Shown here piece after piece: positions 11,253 to 24,905 of a stretch of DNA of 64,000 bases. This DNA comes from Arabidopsis thaliana (Eukaryota > Streptophyta > Magnoliopsida > Brassicales > Brassicaceae), in assembly GCF_000001735.4 (NCBI RefSeq), contig NC_003070.9, positions 12,766,001-12,830,000 on the forward strand, written 5' to 3'. The notes beneath the pieces were generated by a model that ran no database searches, was not told the DNA's origin, and was given only the letters and a program-made list of their open reading frames with translations. The position numbers and the translations under genes were made by a program. Every line of letters begins with the position of its first letter. Position 1 is the first letter of the stretch.

Positions 11253-12554
11253 GTGATATATGTGAATATGACTACAGTAACGGTTCCAATCGCCTCTATT
11301 TTCTCTCTTAGACACCATTTTCAAGACACGCCAAGTTCAAGTGGGAAGGAAGATTGCTTGAAGAAGAAGATATTTTTAGGATCTATAAATATCTTTAACA
11401 GACTCTGTTCTATTATAAATAAGGAGAGAGATCGATTTAGAGGGATTATGCTTTTGATGTTGTGAGAGTTTTTTTGTTAGACTTTGGCCAAGCGATGTGC
11501 TTGAGGAGAGATTAATGTTGATCTCTATGTTATCGTGAGGTTGAATGTTCAGGCGAATGATAATGTTTCTGGATTTGCATTGGTTATTGTTTTGATAATC
11601 AGTCGGATCATCTTTCTATTTGAGTATTGTATTTGAAATTGGAGTTTGGGATATCAACAACTTGACATTGGTGCAGTGAAACTGGTTTTGGTCAAACGTT
11701 ATGATGGATAATGATGCTGCGAAAAAACAATTGGAGTTTCTCTAGGGCGGATTCAAGTTACTATGCCAATCCGGAGGTGCAATTTTTGGAGTTGTTGACT
11801 TCGATGGAGGAAACCTTGAAGCAAGTGGTTTGCGCAGTAGAGAGGATTGAATCTCGATCGATTTCAGATGACATTAGACAGCTGGACCTCCGGATCTTCA
11901 CTAAAGGTAATCCGAAGAGGGGATTGCGATGACTGAAGCTCAATTTCTTGGTGGTGACTATAGTGAGAAAGACAAGTTGGCGTGTGTTTCTGGTTTTTTT
12001 GGTGGTCAAGCAAAATTTTGGTTCCACAAGGAACTATCGTGGATTCCGTTCCATAGTTGGAGCCAGGTGAAGGATGGTTTATTGTTAACGTTTGGAAACA
12101 ATCGGGACAAAAAGCGAGTACTTATGGAACTCGATCTTGAAATGAAACATTGGATCAAAGATTTTGATCGCAAGAGGGAGGCACATAAATTTCTTGAATC
12201 AGAAGCTATCGTTGTAAGCGCATCAAGTTAGGAGATAGTTTCGAACAAAAATGTTGAAGCAATTCAAGATACAGAGTTGTCGGGTGGAGGTGACTTGATT
12301 GACAAAGATTCACCGATTCAGGAGATCGCTCAAGTTCAAAGAAGGAATTGATTGAGTCATTGGTTGTTTTTGAGAAATTGCAAGGTGCATTTGTAAAGAA
12401 CAATCGGGTATATCCACCATTTGTTCATCAAATTCTCAATGAGAAGCAAGAGGCAAACCATGTGTTAGATAAACTGTCCCTTAGAAGACACAAACATCAA
12501 AGTGGGAAGAGAAGTATATCTCCTAAGGACATTTCCAACCCTACTTTATTTTAG
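11253..12554 (+). mobile_element. Ty3/Gypsy gag fossil, unit 4
   Basis: Left part identical in type to unit 3; 3' third of the type shared with units 8, 9 and 10. Broken. Confidence 0.65.
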
Positions 12555-13991
12555 AGAAAAAACTCTAAATTCTTCTCCAACCCTACTCTATATAGAACTC
12601 TAAAATAGAGAAATCAGCAGAATTGTTTTATATATAGAGTGACTATATTTTCTTCTATGTTTTAGAGTTGATTGTTTTATTTATACTTTAATCCTTCAAA
12701 TTTAATTTAATTGAATCGTCCTTCTCTTCTTTGACTTTCCTTCTCTTCTCTGCCACGTCATCATCCACGTCATCCTTCGCTTCCTCTAAAGAATGCTGAA
12801 TCCGTTTTCTCACATACGTCTGATGAACCTTATCACCCTTCTCATGTCGCATTTGCGGTGAGCTTTTGGCTGTAAAGGGCGATTGGTGAACACATGAGAA
12901 GAACTGTGGGAAATATTGGGTTTGCCGTTTGCGGTTGCGGTTCTGATTTTAAACACAAACGTTTGGGCCTGGTTGTGGGCCTTATCAGACTGGTTTTTTT
13001 AATAACAGACTTCTAATTTATCTGTCTCCCAGACTTTGTTCTTTTAAATTTGGGCATCTTTTTCTCTTCGCTTATGGAGTATCTATTTACTTTAGAATAA
13101 TAATACAATGTGGTATCTAATTGTTCTAAATTAGGAACACAAAGTCTACCATTACATTTTTCATCTCTATATTAGTTAATAACACAAATGTATAAATGAG
13201 AAAATGGCCTTCATTGTTTATAATAATTACTAGAAATGTAATTCAGAGAAAATTATTATTAATTGTCTCGTTTAAGATAGAATAGGGTTTGAATTTATCA
13301 AATATGAAAAACAGATGAATACAAAATTGACCATACATATGCACTTAAATATTCTGATTTCTTTATAGTGTAATCTCATTCAAGAAAAGCTTTGGAAAAA
13401 TTCCAACAAAAAAAAAACTATTTTATATCTGTGAATAATTAAACCCCTGAATTTTTTTTATTCTAATTGGAAAATTGGAAAATCAACTGATCTATTTGTG
13501 TATTTTTCTTCTTGAATTAATTGAGAAATTAACTAATATGTTGTTATTTGTTTGTATTTATCTTATATAATTCAACATTTAACATTTTTTTTTTTTAACT
13601 GGTACATTGTATGATTGTTAGTTTGTTACTGAATTGTAGTTGTTTTTTCTTACATTAAAAATTTGAGTTTGTCACTAAGTTTTGCAACAGTTGTTGATGA
13701 TAAGTCATATTTTTATTCTTTTAAATTCAAGGCCAAATATTTGATATATATGTTGGTCGAAAGACTTAATATATAGCCAACGTATGTATTTGGGTTGATC
13801 TAGCTAGTTTGGTTAAATCGAAATACTCTCTAGACCAATGTTTTGTTGACATAAACGTTTGTTTTAATATGCATCAAAAATTAAAGGAAGAAATTATTTT
13901 ATAAGAATAATGAATTGATCACGTACTTACATATTTTTATATTGTTATGTTATAATCATGAAAAAAACAAATCATTAGGAGTTTTCATAAT

Positions 13992-14270
13992 TCAGAATTG
14001 GCAATACTTAGGCGCCCATCTACAGATTCGTGAGCTTCCCTTTGGAGAAGGAACAAACCACTTTTCATCACTGAATAATTGATTGTTGCAGATTTTCTTG
14101 CAAGCTTCATCACAAATTTCAGGAGTAGTTTTTTTCGCCGCTTTCAAGCACTCGTTTTGTGCACAATGTTTCACACACATTGTTATACTGTTTGATTGAG
14201 CAATGTGTGCTGAAAACATCATCGTCAATATAATTACGATTATTAAAACACTGCATGTTTGAATCCCCAT
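13992..14270 (-). CDS. Thionin-like secreted cysteine-rich peptide, copy 5
   Basis: 92 codons, protein type B, identical to copy 2. The DNA carries a silent GATTCGTGAGC variant in the serine-arginine stretch near residue 80, shared with copies 6, 9, 10 and 11. Confidence 0.8.
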   Translation of the reverse strand: MGIQTCSVLIIVIILTMMFSAHIAQSNSITMCVKHCAQNECLKAAKKTTPEICDEACKKICNNQLFSDEKWFVPSPKGSSRICRWAPKYCQF

Positions 14271-14666
14271 AACGTATCGTTTTTAAGTATTAGTGATGAT
14301 TTAATACAAATGAGTATTACAAAATGTTTTACTCCTTGTTTATATTTGTGAAGAAGATGATTTGGTGGGTAATGTTGGGTTAGTCTTGGTGATTTATATA
14401 GTGAAACTAATGTTGTCCATTTTTAGCAATTGTTTTAAATATGTTTCTTGTTTCTCTCTCTAGCAAACAAATTCTGTAGAGTTTCGTTGTGCTTTACTTT
14501 TTTAGTTGTCCAAACAAATTATTGCTATGAAAAGAGATCGTAGCTTGCAGATGTACCCATATGCCATTTTGGTTTTCTTTTGTAGTCACATGTTGTTAAG
14601 AGTTGTTACGAATATTTATTTGTAGAGCAGCATAGATCTATTAGATTAAATCTATTAAATGGTTCA

Positions 14667-15969
14667 GTGATATATGTGAATATGAATACAGTAACGGTTC
14701 CAATCGCCTCTATTTTCTCTCTTAGACACCATTTTCAAGACACGCCAAGTGCAAGTGGGAAGGAAGATTGCTTGAAGAAGAAGATATTTTTAGGATCTAT
14801 AAATATCTTTAACAGACTCTGTTCTATTATAAATAAGGAGAGAGATCGATTTAGAGGGATTATGCTTTTGATGTTGTGAGAGTTTTTTTTGTTAGACTTT
14901 GGCCAAGCGATGTGCTTGAGGAGAGATTAATGTTGATCTCTATGTTATCGTGAGGTTGAATGTTCAGGCGAATGATAATGTTTCTGGATTTGCATTGGTT
15001 ATTGTTTTGATAATCAGTCGGATCATCTTTCTATTTGAGTATTGTATTTGAAATTGGAGTTTGGGATATCAACAACTTGACATTGGTGCAGTGAAACTGA
15101 TTTTGGTCAAACGTTATGATGGATAATGATGCTGCGAAAAAACAATTGGAGTTTCTCTAGGGCGGATTCAAGTTACTATGCCAATCCGGAGGTGCAATTT
15201 TTGGAGTTGTTGACTTCGATGGAGGAAACCTTGAAGCAAGTGGTTTGCGCAGTAGAGAGGATTGAATCTCGATCGATTTCAGATGACATTAGACAGCTGG
15301 ACCTCCGGATCTTCACTAAAGGTAATCCGAAGAGGGGATTGCGATGACTGAAGCTCAATTTCTTGGTGGTGACTATAGTGAGAAAGACAAGTTGGCGTGT
15401 GTTTCTGGTTTTTTTGGTGGTCAAGCAAAATTTTGGTTCCACAAGGAACTATCGTGGATTCCGTTCCATAGTTGGAGCCAGGTGAAGGATGGTTTATTGT
15501 TAACGTTTGGAAACAATCGGGACAAAAAGCGAGTACTTATGGAACTCGATCTTGAAATGAAACATTGGATCAAAGATTTTGATCGCAAGAGGGAGGCACA
15601 TAAATTTCTTGAATCAGAAGCTATCGTTGTAAGCGCATCAAGTTAGGAGATAGTTTCGAACAAAAATGTTGAAGCAATTCAGGATACTGAATTGTCGGGT
15701 GGAGGTGACTTGATTGACAAAGATTCACCGATTCAGGAGATCGCTCAAGTTCAAAGAAGGAATTGATTGAGTCATTGGTTGTTTTTGAGAAATTGCAAGG
15801 TGCATTTGTAAAGAACAATCGGGTATATCCACCATTTGTTCATCAAATTCTCAATGAGAAGCAAGAGGCAAACCATGTGTTAGATAAACTGTCCCTTAGA
15901 AGACACAAACATCAAAGTGGGAAGAGAAGTATATCTCCTAAGGACATTTCCAACCCTACTTTATTTTAG
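14667..15969 (+). mobile_element. Ty3/Gypsy gag fossil, unit 5
   Basis: 3' third of the unit-2/unit-6 type, unlike its higher-order partner unit 9, which has the unit-4 type. Broken. Confidence 0.65.
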
Positions 15970-17405
15970 AGAAAAAACTCTAAATTCTTCTCCAACCCTA
16001 CTCTATATAGAACTCTAAAATAGAAAAATCAGCAGAATTGTTTTATATATAGAGTGACTATATTTTCTTCTATGTTTTAGAGTTGATTGTTTTATTTATA
16101 CTTTAGTCCTTCAAATTTAATTTAATTGAATCGTCCTTCTCTTCTTTGACTTTCCTTCTCTTCTCTGCCACGTCATCATCCACGTCATCCTTCGCTTCCT
16201 CTAAAGAATGCTGAATCCGTTTTCTCACATACGTCTGATGAACCTTATCACCCTTCTCATGTCGCATTTGCGGTGAGCTTTTGGCTGTAAAGGGCGATTG
16301 GTGAACACATGAGAAGAACTGTGGGAAATATTGGGTTTGCCGTTTGCGGTTGCGGTTCTGATTTTAAACACAAACGTTTGGGCCTGGTTGTGGGCCTTAT
16401 CAGACTGGTTTTTTTAATAACAGACTTCTAATTTATCTGTCTCCCAGACTTTGTTCTTTTAAATTTGGGCATCTTTTTCTCTTCGCTTATGGAGTATCTA
16501 TTTACTTTAGAATAATAATACAATGTGGTATCTAATTGTTCTAAATTAGGAACACAAAGTCTACCATTACATTTTTCATCTCTATATTAGTTAATAACAC
16601 AAATGTATAAATGAGAAAATGGCCTTCATTGTTTATAATAATTACTAGAAATGTAATTCAGAGAAAATTATTATTAATTGTCTCGTTTAAGATAGAATAG
16701 GGTTTGAATTTATCAAATATGAAAAACAGATGAATACAAAATTGACCATACATATGCACTTAAATATTCTGATTTCTTTATAGTGTAATCTCATTCAAGA
16801 AAAGCTTTGGAAAAATTCCAACAAAAAAAAAACTATTTTATATCTGTTAATAATTAAACCCCTGAATTTTTTTTATTCTAATTGGAAAATTGGAAAATCA
16901 ACTGATCTATTTGTGTATTTTTCTTCTTGAATTAATTGAGAAATTAACTAATATGTTGTTATTTGTTTGTATTTATCTTATATAATTCAACATTTAACAT
17001 TTTTTTTTTTAACTGGTACATTGTATGATTGTTAGTTTGTTACTGAATTGTAGTTGTTTTTTCTTACATTAAAAATTTGAGTTTGTCACTAAGTTTTGCA
17101 ACAGTTGTTGATGATAAGTCATATTTTTATTCTTTTAAATTCAAGGCCAAATATTTGATATATATGTTGGTCGAAAGACTTAATATATAGCCAACGTATG
17201 TATTTGGGTTGATCTAGCTAGTTTGGTTAAATCGAAATACTCTATAGACCAATGTTTTGTTGACATAAACGCTTGTTTTAATATGCATCAAAAATTAAAG
17301 GAAGAAATTATTTTATAAGAATAATGAATTGATCACGTACTTACATATTTTTATATTGTTATGTTATAATCATGAAAAAAACAAATCATTAGGAGTTTTC
17401 ATAAT

Positions 17406-17684
17406 TCAGAATTGGCAATACTTAGGCGCCCATCTACAGATTCGTGAGCTTCCCTTTGGAGAAGGAACAAACCACTTTTCATCACTGAATAATTGATTGT
17501 TGCAGATTTTCTTGCAAGCTTCATCACAAATTTCAGGAGTAGTTTTTTTCGCCGCTTTCAAGCACTCGTTTTGTGCACAATGTTTCACACACATTGTTAT
17601 ACTGTTTGATTGAGCAATGTGTGCTGAAAACATCATCGTCAATATAATTACGATTATTAAAACACTGCATGTTTGAATCCCCAT
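17406..17684 (-). CDS. Thionin-like secreted cysteine-rich peptide, copy 6
   Basis: 92 codons, protein type B. The 3' end of the gene matches copy 5, while the promoter side (shorter T tract near 17,850) matches copy 2. The left border of the higher-order repeat therefore lies inside or beside this coding sequence. Confidence 0.8.
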   Translation of the reverse strand: MGIQTCSVLIIVIILTMMFSAHIAQSNSITMCVKHCAQNECLKAAKKTTPEICDEACKKICNNQLFSDEKWFVPSPKGSSRICRWAPKYCQF

Positions 17685-18076
17685 AACGTATCGTTTTTAA
17701 GTATTAGTGATGATTTAATACAAATGAGTATTACAAAATGTTTTACTCCTTGTTTATATTTGTGAAGAAGATGATTTGGTGGGTAATGTTGGGTTAGTCT
17801 TGGTGATTTATATAGTGAAACTAATGTTGTCCATTTTTAGCAATTGTTTTAAATATTTTTTTTGTTTCTCTAGCAAACAAATTCTGTAGAGTTTCGTTGT
17901 GCTTTACTTTTTTAGTTGTCCAAACAAATTATTGCTATGAAAAGAGATCGTAGCTTGCAGATGTACCCATATGCCATTTTGGTTTTCTTTTGTAGTCACA
18001 TGTTGTTAAGAGTTGTTACGAATATTTATTTGTAGAGCAGCATAGATCTATTAGATTAAATCTATTAAATGGTTCA

Positions 18077-19379
18077 GTGATATATGTGAATATGAATACA
18101 GTAACGGTTCCAATCGCCTCTATTTTCTCTCTTAGACACCATTTTCAAGACACGCCAAGTGCAAGTGGGAAGGAAGATTGCTTGAAGAAGAAGATATTTT
18201 TAGGATCTATAAATATCTTTAACAGACTCTGTTCTATTATAAATAAGGAGAGAGATCGATTTAGAGGGATTATGCTTTTGATGTTGTGAGAGTTTTTTTT
18301 GTTAGACTTTGGCCAAGCGATGTGCTTGAGGAGAGATTAATGTTGATCTCTATGTTATCGTGAGGTTGAATGTTCAGGCGAATGATAATGTTTCTGGATT
18401 TGCATTGGTTATTGTTTTGATAATCAGTCGGATCATCTTTCTATTTGAGTATTGTATTTGAAATTGGAGTTTGGGATATCAACAACTTGACATTGGTGCA
18501 GTGAAACTGGTTTTGGTCAAACGTTATGATGGATAATGATGCTGCGAAAAAACAATTGGAGTTTCTCTAGGGCGGATTCAAGTTACTATGCCAATCCGGA
18601 GGTGCAATTTTTGGAGTTGTTGACTTCGATGGAGGAAACCTTGAAGCAAGTGGTTTGCGCAGTAGAGAGGATTGAATCTCGATCGATTTCAGATGACATT
18701 AGACAGCTGGACCTCCGGATCTTCACTAAAGGTAATCCGAAGAGGGGATTGCGATGACTGAAGCTCAATTTCTTGGTGGTGACTATAGTGAGAAAGACAA
18801 GTTGGCGTGTGTTTCTGGTTTTTTTGGTGGTCAAGCAAAATTTTGGTTCCACAAGGAACTATCGTGGATTCCGTTCCATAGTTGGAGCCAGGTGAAGGAT
18901 GGTTTATTGTTAACGTTTGGAAACAATCGGGACAAAAAGCGAGTACTTATGGAACTCGATCTTGAAATGAAACATTGGATCAAAGATTTTGATCGCAAGA
19001 GGGAGGCACATAAATTTCTTGAATCAGAAGCTATCGTTGTAAGCGCATCAAGTTAGGAGATAGTTTCGAACAAAAATGTTGAAGCAATTCAGGATACTGA
19101 ATTGTCGGGTGGAGGTGACTTGATTGACAAAGATTCACCGATTCAGGAGATCGCTCAAGTTCAAAGAAGGAATTGATTGAGTCATTGGTTGTTTTTGAGA
19201 AATTGCAAGGTGCATTTGTAAAGAACAATCGGGTATATCCACCATTTGTTCATCAAATTCTCAATGAGAAGCAAGAGGCAAACCATGTGTTAGATAAACT
19301 GTCCCTTAGAAGACACAAACATCAAAGTGGGAAGAGAAGTATATCTCCTAAGGACATTTCCAACCCTACTTTATTTTAG
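18077..19379 (+). mobile_element. Ty3/Gypsy gag fossil, unit 6
   Basis: Matches unit 2 in the higher-order repeat. Broken. Confidence 0.65.
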
Positions 19380-20816
19380 AGAAAAAACTCTAAATTCTTC
19401 TCCAACCCTACTCTATATAGAACTCTAAAATAGAAAAATCAGCAGAATTGTTTTATATATAGAGTGACTATATTTTCTTCTATGTTTTAGAGTTGATTGT
19501 TTTATTTATACTTTAGTCCTTCAAATTTAATTTAATTGAATCGTCCTTCTCTTCTTTGACTTTCCTTCTCTTCTCTGCCACGTCATCATCCACGTCATCC
19601 TTCGCTTCCTCTAAAGAATGCTGAATCCGTTTTCTCACATACGTCTGATGAACCTTATCACCCTTCTCGTGTCGCATTTTCGGTGAGCTTTTGGCTGTCA
19701 AGGGCGATTGGTGAACACATGAGAAGAACTGTGGGAAATATTGGGTTTGCCGTTTGCGGTCGCGGTTCTGATTTTAAACACAAACGTTTGGGTCTGATTG
19801 TTGGCCTTACCCGACTGGTTTTTTTAATAGCAGACTTCTAATTTATCTGTCTCCCAGACTTTGTTCTTTTAAATTTGGGCATCTTTTTCTTTTCGCTTAT
19901 GGAGTATCTATTTACTTTAGAATAATAATACAATGTGGTATCTAATTGTTCCAAATTAGGAACACGAAGTCTACCATTACATTTTTCATCTCTATATTAG
20001 TTAATAACACAAATGTATAAATGAGAAAATTGCCTTCATTGTTTATAATAATTACTACAAATGTAATTCAAAGAAAATTATCATTAATTGTTTCGTTTAA
20101 GATAGAATAGGGTTTGAATTTATCAAATATGAAAAACAGATCAATACAAAATTGACCATACATATGCACTTAAATATTCTGATTTCTTTATAGTGTAATC
20201 TCATTCAAGAAAAGCTTTGGAAAAATTCCAACAAAAAAAGAACTATTTTATATCTGTCAATAATTAAACCCCTGAATTTTTTTTATTCTAATTGGAAAAT
20301 TGGAAAATCAACTGATCTATTTGTGTATTTTTCTTCTTGAATTAATTGAGAAATTAACTAAGATGTTGCTATTTGTTTGTATTTATCCTATATAATTCAA
20401 CATTTAATATTTTTTTGTTTTTACTGGTACATTGTATGATTGTTAGTTTGTTACTGAATTGCAGTTGTTTTTTCTTACATTAAAAATTTTAGTTTGTAAA
20501 TAAGTTTTGCAACAGTTGTTGATGATAAGTCATATTTTTATTCTTTTAAATTCAAGGCCAAATATTTGATATATATGTTGGTCGAAAGACTTAATATATA
20601 GCCAATGTATGTATTTGGGTTGATCTAGCTAGTTTGGTTAAATCGAAATACTCTATAGACCAATGTTTTGTTGACATAAACGCTTGTTTTAATATGCATC
20701 AAAAATTAAAGGAAGAAATTATTTTATAAGAATAATGAATTGATTACGTACTTACATATTTTTATATTGTTATGTTATAATCATGAAAAAAACATATCAT
20801 TAGGAGTTTTCATAAT

Positions 20817-21095
20817 TCAGAATTGGCAATACTTAGGCGCCCATCTACAGATTCGGGAGCTTCCCTTTGGAGCAGGAACAAACCACTTTTCATCACCGAA
20901 TAATTGATTGTTGCAGATTTTCTTGCAAGCTTCATCACAAATTTCAGGAGTAGGTTTTTTCGCCGCTTTCAAGCACTCGTTTTGTGCACAATGTTTCACA
21001 CACATTGTTATACTGTTTGATTGAGCAATGTGTGCTGAAAACATCATCGTCAATATAGCTACGATTATTAAAACACTGCATGTTTGAATCCCCAT
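20817..21095 (-). CDS. Thionin-like secreted cysteine-rich peptide, copy 7
   Basis: 92 codons, protein type A. Counterpart of copy 3 in the 13,653-bp higher-order repeat; no difference seen between the two coding sequences. Confidence 0.8.
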   Translation of the reverse strand: MGIQTCSVLIIVAILTMMFSAHIAQSNSITMCVKHCAQNECLKAAKKPTPEICDEACKKICNNQLFGDEKWFVPAPKGSSRICRWAPKYCQF

Positions 21096-21491
21096 AACGT
21101 ATCGTTTTTAAGTATTAGTGATGATTTAATACAAATGAGTATTACAAAATGTTTTACTCCTTGTTTATATTTGTGAAGAAGATGATTTGGTGGGTAATGT
21201 TGGGTTAGTCTTGGTGATTTATATAGTGAAACTAATGTTGTCCATTTTTAGCAATTGTTTTAAATATGTTTCTTGTTTCTCTCTCTAGCAAACAAATTCT
21301 GTAGAGTTTCGTTGTGCTTTACTTTTTTAGTTGTCCAAACAAATTATTGCTATGAAAAGAGATCGTAGCTTACAGATGTACCCATATGCCATTTTGGTTT
21401 TCTTTTGTAGTCACATGTTGTTAAGAGTTGTTACGAATATTTATTTGTAGAGCAGCATAGCTCTATTAGATTAAATCTATTAAATGGTTCA

Positions 21492-22793
21492 GTGATATAT
21501 GTGAATATGACTACAGTAACGGTTCCAATCGCCTCTATTTTCTCTCTTAGACACCATTTTCAAGACACGCCAAGTTCAAGTGGGAAGGAAGATTGCTTGA
21601 AGAAGAAGATATTTTTAGGATCTATAAATATCTTTAACAGACTCTGTTCTATTATAAATAAGGAGAGAGATCGATTTAGAGGGATTATGCTTTTGATGTT
21701 GTGAGAGTTTTTTTGTTAGACTTTGGCCAAGCGATGTGCTTGAGGAGAGATTAATGTTGATCTCTATGTTATCGTGAGGTTGAATGTTCAGGCGAATGAT
21801 AATGTTTCTGGATTTGCATTGGTTATTGTTTTGACAATCAGTCGGATCATCTTTCTATTTGAGTATTGTATTTGAAATTGGAGTTTGGGATATCAACAAC
21901 TTGACATTGGTGCAGTGAAACTGGTTTTGGTCAAACGTTATGATGGATAATGATGCTGCGAAAAAACAATTGGAGTTTCTCTAGGGCGGATTCAAGTTAC
22001 TATGCCAATCCGGAGGTGCAATTTTTGGAGTTGTTGACTTCGATGGAGGAAACCTTGAAGCAAGTGGTTTGCGCAGTAGAGAGGATTGAATCTCGATCGA
22101 TTTCAGATGACATTAGACAGCTGGACCTCCGGATCTTCACTAAAGGTAATCCGAAGAGGGGATTGCGATGACTGAAGCTCAATTTCTTGGTGGTGACTAT
22201 AGTGAGAAAGACAAGTTGGCGTGTGTTTCTGGTTTTTTTGGTGGTCAAGCAAAATTTTGGTTCCACAAGGAACTATCGTGGATTCCGTTCCATAGTTGGA
22301 GCCAGGTGAAGGATGGTTTATTGTTAACGTTTGGAAACAATCGGGACAAAAAGCGAGTACTTATGGAACTCGATCTTGAAATGAAACATTGGATCAAAGA
22401 TTTTGATCGCAAGAGGGAGGCACATAAATTTCTTGAATCAGAAGCTATCGTTGTAAGCGCATCAAGTTAGGAGATAGTTTCGAACAAAAATGTTGAAGCA
22501 ATTCAGGATACTGAATTGTCGGGTGGAGGTGACTTGATTGACAAAGATTCACCGATTCAGGAGATCGCTCAAGTTCAAAGAAGGAATTGATTGAGTCATT
22601 GGTTGTTTTTGAGAAATTGCAATGTGCATTTGTAAAGAACAATCGGGTATATCCACCATTTGTTCATCAAATTCTCAATGAGAAGCAAGAGGCTAACCAT
22701 GTGTTAGATAAACTGTCCCTTAGAAGACACAAACATCAAAGTGAGAAGAGAAGTATATCTCCTAAGGACATTTCCAACCCTACTTTATTTTAG
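21492..22793 (+). mobile_element. Ty3/Gypsy gag fossil, unit 7
   Basis: Matches unit 3 in the higher-order repeat. Broken. Confidence 0.65.
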
Positions 22794-24230
22794 AAATAAA
22801 ACTCTAAATTTTTCTCCAACCCTACTCTATATAGAACTCTAAAATAGAGAAATCAGCAGAATTGTTTTATATATAGAGTGACTATATTTTCTTCTATGTT
22901 TTAGAGTTGATTGTTTTATTTATACTTTAGTCCTTCAAATTTAATTTAATTGAACCGTCCTTCTCTTCTTTGACTTTCCTTCTCTTCTCTGCCACGTTAT
23001 CATCCACGTCATCCTTCGCTTCCTCTAAAGAATGCTGAATCCGTTTTCTCACATACGTCTGATGAACCTTATCACCCTTCTCGTGTGGCATTTGCGGTGA
23101 GCTTTTGGCTGTAAAGGGCGATTGGTGAACACATGAGAAGAACTGTGGGAAATATTGGGTTTGCCGTTTGCGATTAGGGTTCTGATTTTAAACACAAACG
23201 TTTGGGCCTGGTTGTGGGCCTTATCCGACTGGTTTTTTTAATAGCAGACTTCTAATTTATCTGTCTCCAAAACTTTGTTCTTTTAAATTTGGGCATCTTT
23301 TGCTCTTCGCTTATGGAGTATCTATTTACTTTAGAATAATAATACAATGTGGTATCTAATTGTTCCAAATTAGGAACACGAAGTCTACCATTACATTTTT
23401 CATCTCTATATTAGTTAATAACACAAAGGTATAAATGAGAAAATGGCCTTCATTGTTTATAATAATTACTACAAATGTAATTCAGAGAAAATTATCATTA
23501 ATTGTCTCGTTTAAGATAGAATAGGGTTTGAATTTATCAAATATGAAAAACAGATCAATACAAAATTGACCATACATATGCACTTAAATATTCTGATTTC
23601 TTTATAGTGTAATCTCATTCAAGAAAAGCTTTAGAAAAATTCCAACAAAAAAAGAACTATTTTATATCTGTCAATAATTAAACCCCTGAATTTTTTTTAT
23701 TCTAATTGGAAAATTGGAAAATCAACTGATCTATTTGTGTATTTTTCTTCTTGAATTAATTGAGAAATTAACTAAGATGTTGCTATTTGTTTGTATTTAT
23801 CCTATATAATTCAACATTTAATATTTTTTTGTTTTTACTGGTACATTGTATGATTGTTAGTTTGTTACTGAATTGCAGTTGTTTTTTCTTACATTAAAAA
23901 TTTTAGTTTGTAAATAAGTTTTGCAACAGTTGTTGATGATAAGTCATATTTTTATTCTTTTAAATTCAAGGCCAAATATTTGATATATATGTTGGTCGAA
24001 AGACTTAATATATAGCCAATGTATGTATTTGGGTTGATCTAGCTAGTTTGGTTAAATCGAAATACTCTATAGACCAATGTTTTGTTGACATAAACGCTTG
24101 TTTTAATATGCATCAAAAATTAAAGGAAGAAATTATTTTATAAGAATAATGAATTGATTACGTACTTACATATTTTTATATTGTTATGTTATAATCATGA
24201 AAAAAACATATCATTAGGAGTTTTCATAAT

Positions 24231-24509
24231 TCAGAATTGGCAATACTTAGGCGCCCATCTACAGATTCGGGAGCTTCCCTTTGGAGCAGGAACAAACCAC
24301 TTTTCATCACCGAATAATTGATTGTTGCAGATTTTCTTGCAAGCTTCATCACAAATTTCAGGAGTAGGTTTTTTCGCCGCTTTCAAGCACTCGTTTTGTG
24401 CACAATGTTTCACACACATTGTTATACTGTTTGATTGAGCAATGTGTGCTGAAAACATCATCGTCAATATAGCTACGATTATTAAAACACTGCATGTTTG
24501 AATCCCCAT
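24231..24509 (-). CDS. Thionin-like secreted cysteine-rich peptide, copy 8
   Basis: 92 codons, protein type A. Counterpart of copy 4 in the higher-order repeat; no coding difference seen. Confidence 0.8.
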   Translation of the reverse strand: MGIQTCSVLIIVAILTMMFSAHIAQSNSITMCVKHCAQNECLKAAKKPTPEICDEACKKICNNQLFGDEKWFVPAPKGSSRICRWAPKYCQF

Positions 24510-24905
24510 AACGTATCGTTTTTAAGTATTAGTGATGATTTAATACAAATGAGTATTACAAAATGTTTTACTCCTTGTTTATATTTGTGAAGAAGATGAT
24601 TTGGTGGGTAATGTTGGGTTAGTCTTGGTGATTTATATAGTGAAACTAATGTTGTCCATTTTTAGCAATTGTTTTAAATATGTTTCTTGTTTCTCTCTCT
24701 AGCAAACAAATTCTGTAGAGTTTCGTTGTGCTTTACTTTTTTAGTTGTCCAAACAAATTATTGCTATGAAAAGAGATCGTAGCTTACAGATGTACCCATA
24801 TGCCATTTTGGTTTTCTTTTGTAGTCACATGTTGTTAAGAGTTGTTACGAATATTTATTTGTAGAGCAGCATAGCTCTATTAGATTAAATCTATTAAATG
24901 GTTCA

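Larger units (their letters stand above)
3793..14914. repeat. Higher-order repeat, copy A (units 2-5)
   Basis: This segment pairs with 17,446-28,567 at a constant offset of 13,653 bp, four units. Rare variants are shared only by matching units: a 4-bp shorter T tract upstream of thionin copies 2 and 6, a GACAATC variant in units 3 and 7, TTTAATCC in units 4 and 8, and GTTTGTCACTAAG before copies 5 and 9. First mismatches seen are at 3,792/17,445 on the left and 14,915/28,568 on the right. Between them my spot comparisons found none, but I did not align every base. Confidence 0.85.
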